Of a stretch of 64,000 nt of DNA, positions 21,585 to 31,853 are shown one piece after another (position 1 is the first letter of the stretch; every line of letters starts with the position of its first letter). The DNA comes from Plutella xylostella (Eukaryota; Arthropoda; Insecta; Lepidoptera; Plutellidae). Under the pieces are notes generated by a model that saw only the letters and a list, made by a program, of their open reading frames with translations, was not told the DNA's origin and did no database searches. The stretch is taken from assembly GCF_932276165.1 (NCBI RefSeq), contig NC_064000.1:4092001-4156000 (forward strand). Reading direction: 5' to 3'. The position numbers and the translations under genes were made by a program.

Positions 21585-21722
21585 CGGAAAAAGGGACTGC
21601 GATTCATTTTCAGTCCGTGTTCGATTTGTGTGGTGAAAAACAGTTTGAAGTGTCTGACGCTCAATACGTAGTTCACGAACATAGTGATTAAGTGCAAGAT
21701 GTCACGGACAAATTGCTCAGTG
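21585..21722 (+). repeat. Second copy of the gag-like segment
   Basis: Homologous to about 20185-20325 (shared GGTGAAAAACAGTTTGAAGT-type words and AAGTGCAAGATGTCACGGAC), in the same orientation. The mariner relic sits between the two copies. There is one stop in the matching frame. Confidence 0.6.
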
Positions 21723-22109
21723 TTATGAGCAAAAATTAATGATAGGAATAATTAATTATTTAAAGTAGGTTATTTATAATGAATTAGTTTTTTTTTTTAT
21801 ATAAATATTTAAATTGTATTTTTGTTCTTAGTTTCACTTGTGTTATTGTATTATAATTCATAAAACCATAATTAATTTGGTATTTATTAAATAGTTTGTA
21901 ATTTATTAAATAGTTAGTGTGTTTTTTTTTATTAATGGCAGCTAAAAAGCATATTTTTACACCCATGGAGCGAAAAAAATTTGTAGATTTTAAAAACTTT
22001 TACGGCGTTATAGAAATAAATAAAAATAATAGCTGTTCATTTCTTGTATACCCGTGTTATATGGTGTCAAGAAATGATTTTGATTTTTTTTGATCAAACG
22101 CCACCACCA
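21723..22109. other. AT-rich stretch, nothing recognised
   Basis: Long T and A runs, no sustained frame. Confidence 0.4.
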
Positions 22110-22892
22110 CCATCAGCTATATCTTTCCAAAAACCAAAAATAGTATATTGGAAAATGAATATAAAGAGAGACAAAGACGGGCTGAGGAAATTAATAAATA
22201 TGAAATATTAATTCAGCAAAAAAATTATGAAATCTTAACATTTGACCCTAAGTCCCATATAACTGAAAAAGAGAAATACAGGGTGTTGCAAAATTGGTAT
22301 ACTAAGCCGAAACCTACATGTGCAGCATGGTATATCTAAGCCTGAATCTGAAATCAGAATTTGGAAATTCGCGAAAAAAAATTTTATTTTCCCATAGTAA
22401 AAAGTCACGTGACCAACAAAGTTTCTATGGAAAATGAAAAAAAAAAATCGCGAATTTTAAATTTCTGATTTCAGTTTCAGACTTAGATATACCATGCTGC
22501 ACATGTAGGTTTCGGCTTAGTATACCCTTTTTGCAACACCCTGTATAAGGAAGTGTTTCTAAATTTAATGGCAAACTTTGCAATGGGGCAGAATTCAACA
22601 ATGCCTATACAACAATTGCTGGTGCCAGCCAATAAAAGAGAAATATGTATAGATCACGATTACCTAAAAATGACTGGGGAAGACAATTATTACAAAAATA
22701 AGACTGCAGAGCTAAATTTTTTGCAAATGCAACAATGGAGGAGCATGCAAATTGGCCAAATCACTTAAGAAGCGGCGACATTAGTGCACCAGCTATAAAA
22801 CATGGCATCCATTATGACAAAATGGCATTGCAAAAACTTTCCAGAGTAGCCGAAATAAAATTTGAGGATTGTGGAACATTTATTTCAAAATA
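22110..22892 (+). pseudogene. YqaJ-type nuclease relic, copy 2
   Basis: Starts with a proline-rich piece (PPPPSAISFQKPK), then LENEYKERQRRAEEINKYE, DPKSHITEKEKY, is interrupted by a MITE (22279-22543), and resumes YKEVFLNLMANFAMGQNS and PIQQLLVPANKREI. A deletion and frame shift lead to HLRSGDISAPAIKHG and EIKFEDCGTFIS. It is homologous to 16650-17117, but here the part before the nuclease domain is better kept and the SWIM finger is absent. It is a decayed gene related to SWIM-YqaJ proteins. Confidence 0.6.
22279..22543. mobile_element. Mariner-type MITE with documented empty site
   Basis: 265 bp, ends CAGGGTGTTGCAAAA and GCAACACCCTG, flanked by TA on both sides (22277-22278, 22544-22545). 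The paralogous YqaJ copy at about 16693 has the uninterrupted sequence GAGAAATATAAGG with one TA, so both ends and the target duplication are proven by comparison. Inner inverted repeats include TATACTAAGCCGAAACCTAC. It has no coding potential. Confidence 0.93.
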
Positions 22893-23090
22893 ATACCAAT
22901 TTTGGCCAGAAACCCGGAGACAAGCCCAAATTGCTCTCTCCCCGCCTCCTGTCTTTTCTAGCCAATCACAGGCAATATTTTTTTTCTTAAATCTTCCTTT
23001 GTTTTAGTAATTGCTTTCGGACTTTCGACCTTTTGGGCAATATTACCAAGTAATTCTGTGTTTTTGCTATTAGTTTGTATTTCGTATTCA
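22893..23090 (-). repeat. Segment shared with 17118-17306
   Basis: Same ancestral unit as at copy 1. On the minus strand it is open and reads VTSIEYEIQTNSKNTELLGN, then KVESPKAITKTKEDLRKK. This could be a coding exon of an unknown element running opposite to the YqaJ relic. Confidence 0.5.
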
Positions 23091-23106
23091 ATTGAAGTAA
23101 CTGTAG

Positions 23107-23144
23107 GGACTGAATATAACCGAAATAGCACGAGAAACTGGAAT
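23107..23144 (+). repeat. 38-bp direct repeat, left (target duplication or duplicated exon)
   Basis: Begins GGACTGAATATAACCGAAAT and is identical to 24756-24793. It encodes GLNITEIARETG, which looks like a helix-turn-helix start. At the right copy it is bounded by a splice acceptor (CCTCAG) and a donor (GTAAGC), like a real exon. Confidence 0.8.
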
Positions 23145-23150
23145 GTAGGG

Positions 23151-24752
23151 GAGGAATTATAAAAATTTATAACAACGGCCATTTTGGCATGTCCCTCAAC
23201 TTCTTTATTTAGTTGCAGGCACATCTTTCCTTATATTGGTAAAAAAATGCTTTTAACTGTAAATATAACACATTGACTCTATTTTAAACTAAAATATAAT
23301 AAAATCCTGCTTAAACTGAATTTTTCAAAAATATTTTAGTAAGTCACCACCCACCATTTTGCCCTGTCCCCGGCATAAAATGAAACTTTAAGCTCAATTT
23401 ATTCAACATTTTCTTAAGTAGCCGAACTTTTGCAGTAGTTTTTACGGAAGATCTACTACACAATTATCGTTTCACATCATTAAAAGTGCGAATAATAGCC
23501 GTTTTATATTTTAAATCGAAAACAATTGGTGTCCCTGATTTTGGTACTTCCGGAAATGTCGGTTTTGTTACCGCATTTTTTCCTATAGAATATTTACCAA
23601 ATGCTTATTATTCGTTTTTAAAATATGGCAATACTAAGATATTAGAGATTGCCGCCTTAAAAAAATTAAAAAGGCCACCGTGGGTAGCACAGTATGACTG
23701 TCTTTATTACCGGTCGAACTGAACCAAATTTGTCGTCAGGTTTGTTACTACCGTAATCAATTATTTATTGGTACATTTCTTACGATAAATTAATATAAAA
23801 AGGCATGGTTAATGCTAAACAAATTGTGGTATTTGGTTTATCACTGCTAGTAACTGAACGGCTCATATATTTTTTCAAAGGATAGGTGGGCGTGTTTTGT
23901 TACTTCGGTTTTGTTACTTAGGGTACGGTAACATATAGTCGGAACGAAAAAGTAACAAAATCGACGGGTTTACATGGCGACTTTATTAACGGAAGTCGGA
24001 TTGCTATGACTATTTATTTATTGATATTTTTTGTTATAAATGTGGTTTTTCGAGCGATATAACCCAATTTAGAGTTTAACTCTATTATGAAGATGTTTGA
24101 AGTGAATTTCATGTAAAATTGGGCCCATATTCTAGATTTATCATGTTCAAATTTTGTGCTGGTGCCATGTAAACCAAGCCCAACATTTTTGTTACCGTCC
24201 GTTTTGTAGCTGTCCCTGCATTCTGTTCGAAGATTTTGTGTTATTTTGTTTAAAACTCTTTACTTTTATATTATTTTTGGTTCTATTTATTTCATATTAG
24301 TTATTTCCCAAACTATGTAAAAGTTATAAATGTGTTGTTGTTTAAATTACGCCTCAAGCATTAAAAAATATACTTGATTTGTTGACTGTGGTAACAAAAC
24401 TGACACATTATTGGATTTTTCACTGATTTCTAAAGAATATAACCCTTTTTACACTTGATAATGTCATTTAAGAAGAATGTGGCTTTCCTTTAAATACTTT
24501 AAATTGAAGGAATACCTAAAGTTTAATTAATTATTTAGGCCCCAAGAATGGTAACAAAACAGAAATTATTTCATACCAACCGTCACATTTTTACATTTTA
24601 TTAAATAAGTACTAATAATACCGTAATTACACAATAGATTTTAATAACTATAGATTATAGCGGTGTTCTTTCATTTATTCAAAATATATTACAACACCAA
24701 AAAAAATAAACATAACATTTTCATCCGTTGTTATAAATTTTTATAATTCCTC
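23151..24752. mobile_element. Unknown element with perfect 28-bp inverted ends
   Basis: Positions 23151-23178 (starting GAGGAATTATAA) and 24725-24752 are exact reverse complements over 28 bp. They enclose 1.6 kb and are themselves flanked by identical 38-bp direct repeats (23107-23144 and 24756-24793). The interior has no transposase. It has one 78-codon frame (23486-23722, GVPDFGTSGNVGFVTAFFP) that I do not recognise, and seven copies of the 9-mer GTAACAAAA or its complement. The superfamily is unknown; the long flanking duplication is unlike standard cut-and-paste TSDs. Confidence 0.6.
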
Positions 24753-24755
24753 AGT

Positions 24756-24793
24756 GGACTGAATATAACCGAAATAGCACGAGAAACTGGAAT
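24756..24793 (+). repeat. 38-bp direct repeat, right
   Basis: Identical to 23107-23144. It is preceded by TTCCTCAGT (acceptor) and followed by ATCGGTAAGC (donor), so this may be the original exon of a helix-turn-helix protein (NITEIARETGIS) into which the element inserted. Confidence 0.7.
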
Positions 24794-25254
24794 ATCGGTA
24801 AGCATTACTTTTTGAATTACAATATATAATAAATACTTTCGTAGAATAAAATAAACTTGTTGTTTGTATGATATAAATATTTTTTGTTAAAAAACTTTTT
24901 TTATATATTTATTTATTTATTTATTTATTTAATACTTTATTGCACAAATATGAGAAATAAGTGTACAAAAGGTGGACTTAATGCTAAAAGCATTTTCTAC
25001 CAGCCAACCTACAGGAGGTACAAGAAAAAAGGTGAAAAGGTGCAAAAAAAAGATAAGTATATGAAAGCAGGAAAAAATAAAAAGTCACTTGATAATTAAC
25101 TTAAAAGAAATACATAAAATATACATATTACAAGAAATTATAAATATAAATTATATTATTTACACACGAATACTTCATAAATATAATATTTATATATATA
25201 TAGAATATATACAATAATACATAATTATAATATTCAAAGAGGTACAAGAAAATG

Positions 25255-28179
25255 CTATTGATCTAACTTGCTGAGGTAATGAGCACGGGTTAGTCGCTTG
25301 AAGACATTGCGAGAAGGAGCTTTCCTAATGTTCTCGGGAAGATTATTCCATAGGCGCACAGCGGTGACAGCGAAAGAGTCTGACATGAAACCTGAATGGA
25401 AGGAGGGCAGTGCTAATAGATGGTTATGGGAGGAACGGAGATGACGAGTGTGATTGTCAGAAAGAAAATTAAACATGGACTTAAGGTAAGGGGGAGTGTT
25501 TGGCTCGTGGAGAACAGAGAAGAGGAGACATAGAATCCGTAGATTTCTACGATCTCGAATGGGGAGCCATTTTAGCTGTGCGCGGTACTGGGACACGTGA
25601 TCATATTTACGTAGCCCAAAAACGAAACGGATACAGGTGTTCAATAAGCGTTCAAGCTTATTGAGAAGTACCTCGGTCAAATCCAAATAACACACATCCG
25701 CGTAGTCCAGGATCGGTAGGAGCAGTGAGTTGACTAATGCTAATTTGGTGTGTTGAGGAAGGAAATTTTTAAGGCGCAGCATGGAGTGGAGAGAAGCGTA
25801 CACTTTGCGAGACACCTTGTCCAACTGTTGCTGCCAGCTCAGGTGCTCATCGATAGTCAGACCTAGGTCAGTAACAGTTGGAGAAAAGGGAACCACACGA
25901 CCGTCGAATAGAACAGGAGGTACAGTTGAGTAGTCCAGACAGGATAAAAGTCTTGAACTACCTATAATTATCGATTGGCACTTTTTAGGGTTGACGGAAA
26001 TACCGAAGTTCAGTGACCACCTCAGTATCTCGTCGAGATCACCATTCACCCCAGCAATGCCAGCATCTAGTTCGTCAAGTTTAACATGGCTGTAAATCTG
26101 CAAGTCATCGGCATACAAGTGATAGGAGCAGTGAATATTGGACGTGACGGAGTTTATAAACGTAGAAAAAAGCAAAGGAGAGAGAATACCGCCTTGAGGA
26201 ACACCAGCAGTCAAGTCGGCCCAATCTGATAGAACAGAAGGACCACTGCGTATTGCCTGCTGGCGACCTCGAAGATAGGAAGAGAACCAGCTCATAGCAG
26301 GAGCGGAGATCTTGTGACATTCGAGTACGGCGAGCAACAGATCGTGGTCGACAGCGTTAAAAGCGTTACTGAAGTCGATCAGCACTAGAATTGTCACCCG
26401 CCGATCCTCCATGGCACACCTGACATCTTCTGTCACTTTAAGCAAAGCTGTGGTGGTACTATGGCCCGAACGAAATCCAGATTGGAGAGGGTTGAGGAGG
26501 CCGCCGTTGGTGAGAAATGAGGTGAGTTGGCGATGCACGATTGATTCTAATATTTTGGACAGGAAGGGAAGTATGGAAATAGGACGATATTCATTTGGAG
26601 CGGAGGGGGTTGGAACTTTAGGAAGAGGAAGGACGTAAGCTTTAAGCCAAAGGTTAGGAAATTGTCCGGAGGAAAGGGAATGGTTAACTATGTGGGTTAT
26701 TGCAGGGAGAAGAATGTCGAGGAGGGTAGTGATCATTACGCGCCCTATACTATCGTGACCCACAGCTCTGGATTTAAGTGAGAGAATTATCTTTTTGATC
26801 TCGTCCCGCGAAGCTGGTGAAAAATTAAAGGACTCGATATCTGGCGTGGGAGTTATGGTACTCTTGATGAGATTTAATGATGCCATCTTAGTGAGAGGGT
26901 CAAGTGAGGGAGCTGAGGTAAAATACCGGTTTAGGTCATTAATATCTACAGGTATTTGACCCTCCTGATTTGGAGGTTTTCCCACGCCAAGGCTCCTGAG
27001 GAATTTCCAGATCCCAGCAGGAGAAGAGAGTTCAATTTGGTCAAGAATATATCGGCGTTTAGCGTTCCTACACAGCTTGTTACACCGATTCCTTGCAGCT
27101 TTACAGGCAGACCAATTCTCATCGGACCGATGTTTTTGGTAACGACGAAATAGACGGTCGCGATAGGCCATAGCCTTGCGAATGGGGTCGGTGATCCATG
27201 GCGTAGGACGATGTTTTAATTTGACTGGTCGAACCGGAGCATGTTTGTCGAAGATACGCAGTATGTGAGAACATAAAAAAGCAACCTTATCGTCGACACT
27301 GGTTAAGTCCTGCATATCGCTCCATTGAACTAGGGATGCGTCGTGTTTGAGCTTCTCCACATCCATCCTCGCAAAGTTCCTTTGGAACAAGACCACTGGT
27401 TTCGCTTTTGGGATACGTAATCTATATGAGCAGAATATAAGGTCATGCTTGGAAAAACCGGGGGCGAGATGCTGGCCATGAGCGGCAATAAGGGAGTCAT
27501 CGGAAGTGAGAAGTAGGTCAATTAGGGTGTCAGTAGTGTTCGAGTGATGAGTGGCCATTGACGGCATGACTTTAAGGTTAACAGAATTGACTATGGAGAG
27601 GAATTTACGGGAGCGAGGGTTGGAAGCAAGTAAATCAGTGTTGAAATCTCCCATAACTAAGTGATGTGAGTAATTAGAAATATGGTTTTCCAAGACTGAT
27701 TCCAGAGAGGAGAAGTAATCATTGGTAGGGGGACAGTAGACTACACCAAGAAGGACTTTGCACCCAAGATTCAGTTCCACGAACAAGAATTCCGCGAGAG
27801 CATTCCGGGCCGGAGATTGAGCTATCACCTTATAGGGAATATTACTCCTTAAGTAGATGGCAACTCCGCCACCTCTGCCCCCCAGACGATCATTCCGTAA
27901 TAAAACGTATCCAGGTAGACAGTAGGAGGTGGAGGGTAGGGTAGGTTTGAGCCAACTTTCCGACACTAGGATGGCGTGACAGCAACCCGTAGAGAAAGTG
28001 TCTAAGAGCTCACTGTAATGAGCAGGTATGCTCTGGGCATTAATGTGACAAATATTGAAATTTTTAGAGAGCGGCGCAAAGTCTTTTGCCAAAACCGCAC
28101 CCAACGTCAGATCCTCATCAGCGCTTAGGTATGATAGCGAAGAGTGGGCCGATGCGAACGAGTCATCATCGCCAGACAA
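25255..28179 (-). CDS. LINE ORF2: endonuclease and reverse transcriptase, intact
   Basis: A 974-residue uninterrupted protein. The N-terminal APE-type endonuclease has CHINAQSIPAHYSEL, VSESWLKP, RGGGVAIYLRS, VMGDFNTDLL and FSKHDLIF, including the acidic, Asn and His positions of the family. The reverse transcriptase has GHDSIGRVM, YRPISILPFLSKILE, QSGFRSGHSTTTAL, LVLIDFSNAFNAVDHD, GVPQGGILSPLLF and the catalytic YADDLQIY near residue 690. The C-terminal part ends with LWNNLPENIRKAPS and VFKRLTRAHYL. There is no RNase H domain. The product nicks DNA and copies its own RNA at the nick. Length and integrity suggest a young copy. Confidence 0.95.
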   Translation of the reverse strand: MSGDDDSFASAHSSLSYLSADEDLTLGAVLAKDFAPLSKNFNICHINAQSIPAHYSELLDTFSTGCCHAILVSESWLKPTLPSTSYCLPGYVLLRNDRLGGRGGGVAIYLRSNIPYKVIAQSPARNALAEFLFVELNLGCKVLLGVVYCPPTNDYFSSLESVLENHISNYSHHLVMGDFNTDLLASNPRSRKFLSIVNSVNLKVMPSMATHHSNTTDTLIDLLLTSDDSLIAAHGQHLAPGFSKHDLIFCSYRLRIPKAKPVVLFQRNFARMDVEKLKHDASLVQWSDMQDLTSVDDKVAFLCSHILRIFDKHAPVRPVKLKHRPTPWITDPIRKAMAYRDRLFRRYQKHRSDENWSACKAARNRCNKLCRNAKRRYILDQIELSSPAGIWKFLRSLGVGKPPNQEGQIPVDINDLNRYFTSAPSLDPLTKMASLNLIKSTITPTPDIESFNFSPASRDEIKKIILSLKSRAVGHDSIGRVMITTLLDILLPAITHIVNHSLSSGQFPNLWLKAYVLPLPKVPTPSAPNEYRPISILPFLSKILESIVHRQLTSFLTNGGLLNPLQSGFRSGHSTTTALLKVTEDVRCAMEDRRVTILVLIDFSNAFNAVDHDLLLAVLECHKISAPAMSWFSSYLRGRQQAIRSGPSVLSDWADLTAGVPQGGILSPLLFSTFINSVTSNIHCSYHLYADDLQIYSHVKLDELDAGIAGVNGDLDEILRWSLNFGISVNPKKCQSIIIGSSRLLSCLDYSTVPPVLFDGRVVPFSPTVTDLGLTIDEHLSWQQQLDKVSRKVYASLHSMLRLKNFLPQHTKLALVNSLLLPILDYADVCYLDLTEVLLNKLERLLNTCIRFVFGLRKYDHVSQYRAQLKWLPIRDRRNLRILCLLFSVLHEPNTPPYLKSMFNFLSDNHTRHLRSSHNHLLALPSFHSGFMSDSFAVTAVRLWNNLPENIRKAPSRNVFKRLTRAHYLSKLDQ

Positions 28180-28706
28180 AAAATATAAATAAATACAATA
28201 ATATATATATAATATTTACGTACTACAGAATAAATAAATAAGTAAATCAACTATCTAGTGACGTGAATAATATATTAATTTAAGCTAAATAAAAAATTAA
28301 ATTAAATCAATGAAACTATTTTTTGCCTGCACTGTCCTGCTGGCTGAAAGTTAGATGAGGAAAAAATAAACGGAACTAACATTTAACACAACAATAACCA
28401 TAGATTGCCCAGCTAAAAATATTTTTTTAAGTTATTAACAAGTAAAGTTGTAGTGATTGTGATAAACAAACATCTTACATTATATTATTACGGTTTACGA
28501 ACGTTGCAAACTGACATTGACATAAGAATGACATTTGACACTTAAAATTGACAATTGAGAATGACAGTGACAGCTATCACAACTTTGAGAACAGAACAAA
28601 ACAAAAATAATGAAAAGCGGGCAAATAGCGAAAACAAAATATCACGATACCTGCCAGGTGGAAAGAAAAACAAGTATGAAGTATTGAAATTGAGGCCCAA
28701 GAAGAA

Positions 28707-29542
28707 TCACCGTTTGTCCCGGGAAGCCGACGAACCTGCAGTCCTGCTCCTGGTCGCAGGCGCGGTCGCGCCCGCGGCACGAGCTGTAGGCGGAGTGACC
28801 TTGCTCTGACCGGCCACCGGCTTTGCAGAGGGCAATGGGCCCTTCGCTGTGTCCTTAGCCTTCGGGGTGACGGCGGGGTGCTTCATGCACAGCTCGTCCA
28901 GCGCCGCCTCGGTCAACACCTTGACCCGGCTGTCGTCGGGCAACCTCACCATGACGGCGCCGCTCCTCGTCCAGCAGCTGCTGACTCCGAAGTGTCGGCG
29001 CGCGCGCATGAAGAGGCGCTGCCGGGGCTTCGTCAGGAACTCGCCGATGACCACTGGGCTTGCCTTGAGCTTCGTCTTGCTGCTCCACAGTTGAGACTTG
29101 GTGGCTAGACTGGCAAGTCTAACCAAGATCGGCCTAGTAGCATCAGGACGTCGAACACCAAGCCTGACTCCTGACACTGGACCATGGAGCTCCTGGCGAA
29201 CTCAGATATCCCCATGAGATTGACCACAGTGTTGCAAATCAACGCAGATGGATCTTCGTTATCCTCCTCCTTGATGCCAGTGAATAGGAGGGCATTCCGC
29301 CGGGTCTGGCAATCCATCTCGTCTACTTGTGTGGCAACACTGAGGATCTGTTCCTGCAGCAGGCGCAGCATGGGCAGCACGGACTCCTTGAAGCTGCAGT
29401 AATCCCGCGTGAGCTCCTCGAGGTCCATCTTCTTTGGTGATGAACTCAAGCTGCCGAGTCTCCTTTCAAAGTCCTCCATTCGGGCAGCCATTGTTCTCTC
29501 TAAACTGATCTGAGTCTCATGCAGTTTTTGTGAAGACATCAT
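28707..29542 (-). pseudogene. LINE ORF1: coiled-coil RNA-binding protein with a frameshift
   Basis: Starts at Met 29542 (MMSSQKLHETQISLERTM). A coiled-coil-like heptad region (AARMEDFERRLGSLSS, LQEQILSVATQVDEMD) leads to RRNALLFTGIKEEDNED, the usual start of the ORF1 RRM-like fold. Near 29170-29185 the frame shifts. The second frame continues with GVRRPDATRPILVRLAS, FMRARRHFGVSSCW and MVRLPDDSRVKVLTEA, then a basic, Ala/Pro-rich tail to the stop at 28707. The protein would bind LINE RNA as a trimer. One shift separates the two halves. Confidence 0.75.
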
Positions 29543-29640
29543 TGTATTGTTTTTGTTTGAAAGCAGTTGTTGTGATGACAGTTTAATGGTCAGCCAGCAG
29601 GTGGGTGTGCAATCACTATTATTGCATGTAGTAAACAACT

Positions 29641-29831
29641 CAATAACAGTTATTGACTATATTTGTGTATAATGTGATTTGGAAAATTAAATTATAATTA
29701 ATTTTAAGTAGATATTTGAATATTTATGAATTAAAAATTAAAAGTTATGAGTTTACTTTTTTACACCCTACCCACGAAAAAAAAGTATACAGTGAGTTGG
29801 CAAAGTGGTATCCTAAATCTTTATTTTTTTT
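29641..29831. other. AT-rich flank before the SINE
   Basis: No gene. About 29797-29820 (GTTGGCAAAGTGGTATCCTAAA) weakly resembles one end of the mariner-type MITE at 17698 and 22279. Confidence 0.3.
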
Positions 29832-30094
29832 AGACGACTGGATGGCGTAGTGGTTAGTGACCCTGACTACTGAGCCGAAGGTCCCGGGTTCGATTCCCGG
29901 CTGGGGCAGATATTTGTTTAAACACAGATATTTGTTCTCGGGTCTTGGAGGTGCCCGTAAAATGGCAATAGGCCCGCCCCCTATTACATTGGGACTAACA
30001 GAACACTCTGGCGAAAAGTGGGTGCAGCAATGCACCTCTGCCTACCCCGCAAGGGAGTACATTAGTACAAGGCGTGAGTGTGTGTTTGTGTCTT
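29832..30094 (+). repeat. tRNA-derived SINE, near full length
   Basis: The head 29836-29909 has an A-box-like TGGCGTAGTGGTTAG and a B box GGTTCGATTCC, as in a tRNA, but it is not a functional tRNA gene. The body continues ACTCGGGTCTTGG-type sequence, GGCAATAGGCCCGCCCC, CAGCAATGCACCTCTGCCTA and AAGGGAGTACATTAGTAC, and ends in a GTGTGTGTTTGTGT tail. I recognise this as a widespread lepidopteran SINE. Short relatives with only the B-box part lie at 39892 and 44577. Confidence 0.88.
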
Positions 30095-30384
30095 GTTTTG
30101 ATAGATAGATAGATAGATAAATTGTTTATTTACTTAACACAACACATACACAGGTTACACAGCAAGATTTTTAACATAAAGTTTAAGATTACATAAACAC
30201 AAAACACTATTAAAAGACATGCAGATAGAAAAGCAACATGTGTATTTATCATGTTAGCAAAAGGGTTCTGACTCAGCATAATACTATGATTATAATTAAA
30301 TAATCACAGCGCTGGTATTCTGCCAGGACCAATTTTAGTGAGTGGGAGTGGATGAGTTTTTGTTTTTTTATTTAATTTTTTCAT
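30095..30384 (-). repeat. LINE 3' tail with (GATA)n
   Basis: GATAGATAGATAGATAGATA at 30101-30120, followed on the plus strand by AAATTGTTTATTTACTTAAC. On the minus strand this is a 3' UTR ending in AATAAA and a (TATC)n tail. No coding part is present. Confidence 0.5.
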
Positions 30385-30948
30385 AGAGAAAAGCCGTGCG
30401 TTTATGGGTGCGACGCTATGAGAATGAAGGTCATGTGGACATTCGCCAGCGGCAGCGGTCGGGGCGACCGCAGATTATAACCGAAGAACGGCTGCGGCGC
30501 ATGTAGGAAGCAGCCCTTCACACCGACACCGACCCGAACATTTGCGGCGGAGTATGACTGCACAACTGCGACCATACGCAATGCACTACATCGTGGAGGA
30601 GAGCACCACCGCAAGCCGGCCAAAAAAAATGTTCTGTCCGATAATCCAAGATTTAAATTTTTCACACACCATATTTTCTGGCGAAAAATCATTCAAGTCT
30701 AGTCAGATAGGTCGTCGGCATTTATGGCATGTGAACAATATACGGTACGAACCATGAAATGTGCTACCAAACCAAGAGTCAGGTATGATAGTCATTAACA
30801 CGTGGGGCTGGATGAGCGCTGCTGGTCCCAGTGAACTTGTTTACATCCCAGGCCGGAGTACAGGGCAAACATCTTTGGAGTTGCTGCAGGAGGTCATGAT
30901 ACCGACTGTGCAAAATGTGTATCCTGAGCAAGACGTGCCTGATTTTTA
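30385..30948 (+). pseudogene. Tc1-like transposase relic, segment 1 of 3
   Basis: Reads KAVRLWVRRYENEGHVD, RQRSGRPQIITEERL (the paired-domain linker), then with shifts and stops reaches INTWGWMSAAGPSELVYIPG and LLQEVMIPTVQNVYPEQDVP. These are the N-terminal DNA-binding and central catalytic segments of a Tc1 transposase. The frame is cut at about 30948 by an insertion and resumes at 31727. Confidence 0.85.
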
Positions 30949-31726
30949 ACCGACTTCGAAAAAGGAGGAGGTTCTCAATTCGTCTGTATGTATGTTTTTT
31001 TTTTTTTTTTATGTATGTTCATCGATTACTCAGCCATTTATGGACCGATTTTGAAAATTCTTTTTTTGATGTATTGGGTTGAGCTCAGGGGTGGTCCCAT
31101 TTTTTTTTCAGAATTTTATTCCACCCCCAAGGGTGGGTAAAGGGGTAAAAACAGGGGTATAAATTTCCATTTTGGGCACTTATCAACCGATTCTTATGAA
31201 ATTTATAACGTAAATATTGTTATTATAACAAAAAGATATGATGGTGACCTTGAGCTGATCTGATGATGGAAACGGAAGGCAGTCAAGGGAACTCCTCAAC
31301 GGTATATAGCAACTACCTCGTGTTTGGGCTCGAATGATTCGTATTAACGAGTAGGACATATTGGTATCATTTGCATCTTACTTTTGATTGATAATTATTG
31401 CAAATAAACTAAAAATAACAAAATAAAATAATAATTTTAAAAAAATTAAAAACCGACTTCAAAAAACCACTAAAACGTAAGAAATAATTTAAGGTTTAGA
31501 CCAATCCTAGGTCACAGTATAAATATACCTAAGCAGGTACTGTTCTTTTTTGAAGTTGGTGCCATATTTCTTCAGATTAACTGCTTTGTCACTGCACCAA
31601 CATCAAAAAAGAACAGTACCTGCTTAGGTATATTTATACTGTGACCTAGGATTGGTCTAAACCTTAAATTATTTCTTACGTTTTAGTGGTTTTTTGAAGT
31701 CGGTTTTTAATTTTTTTAATTTTATT
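30949..31726. mobile_element. Insertion splitting the Tc1 gene: body plus long palindrome
   Basis: The body starts AACCGACTTCGAAAAAGGAG (about 485 bp, no ORF). It is followed by a near-perfect palindrome with arms of about 115 bp (about 31438-31556 and 31602-31720) around a 45-bp loop. The arm starts with the same AACCGACTTC word. It sits exactly between two halves of the Tc1 frame. A second copy with the parts in a different order lies at 38318-38958. This repeat is common in Lepidoptera; its class is unclear. Confidence 0.7.
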
Positions 31727-31853
31727 CAAGTCAATTGCCCTATACTCTCGTCTCGCATAGTCCTCTCGATCACGAAGCAGCCAGGCTTGCGGCTATGCCT
31801 TGGCCGGCCCGTTCACCGGACTTGAACCCCATAGAAAATCTGTGGGGTATGAT
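31727..31853 (+). pseudogene. Tc1-like transposase relic, segment 2 of 3
   Basis: Resumes the catalytic core: NCPILSSRIV, then ARLAAMPWPARSPDLNPIEN and LWGMI. WPARSPDLNPIENLWG is the classic Tc1 motif that carries the third acidic residue region. It is cut at 31853 by the element 31854-34052 and resumes at 34053. Confidence 0.9.

Larger units (their letters stand above)
24895..29640 (-). mobile_element. Near-complete LINE (jockey/CR1-like) with ORF1 and intact ORF2
   Basis: On the minus strand the order is ORF1 (29542-28707, one frameshift), a 530-bp spacer, ORF2 (28179-25255), a 330-bp 3' UTR and a 3' tail of TTTA/TAAA repeats (plus-strand 24905-24935). ORF2 is uninterrupted. The spacer is long and includes unrelated-looking sequence at about 28500-28560, so ORF1 and ORF2 belonging to one element is likely but not certain. 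The 5' end is near 29640. Confidence 0.8.

Noticed and set aside
29836..29909. tRNA gene candidate (A and B boxes)
   Set aside because: The body and tail that follow are those of a SINE, and the head does not form a convincing complete cloverleaf with an anticodon; annotated as a SINE.
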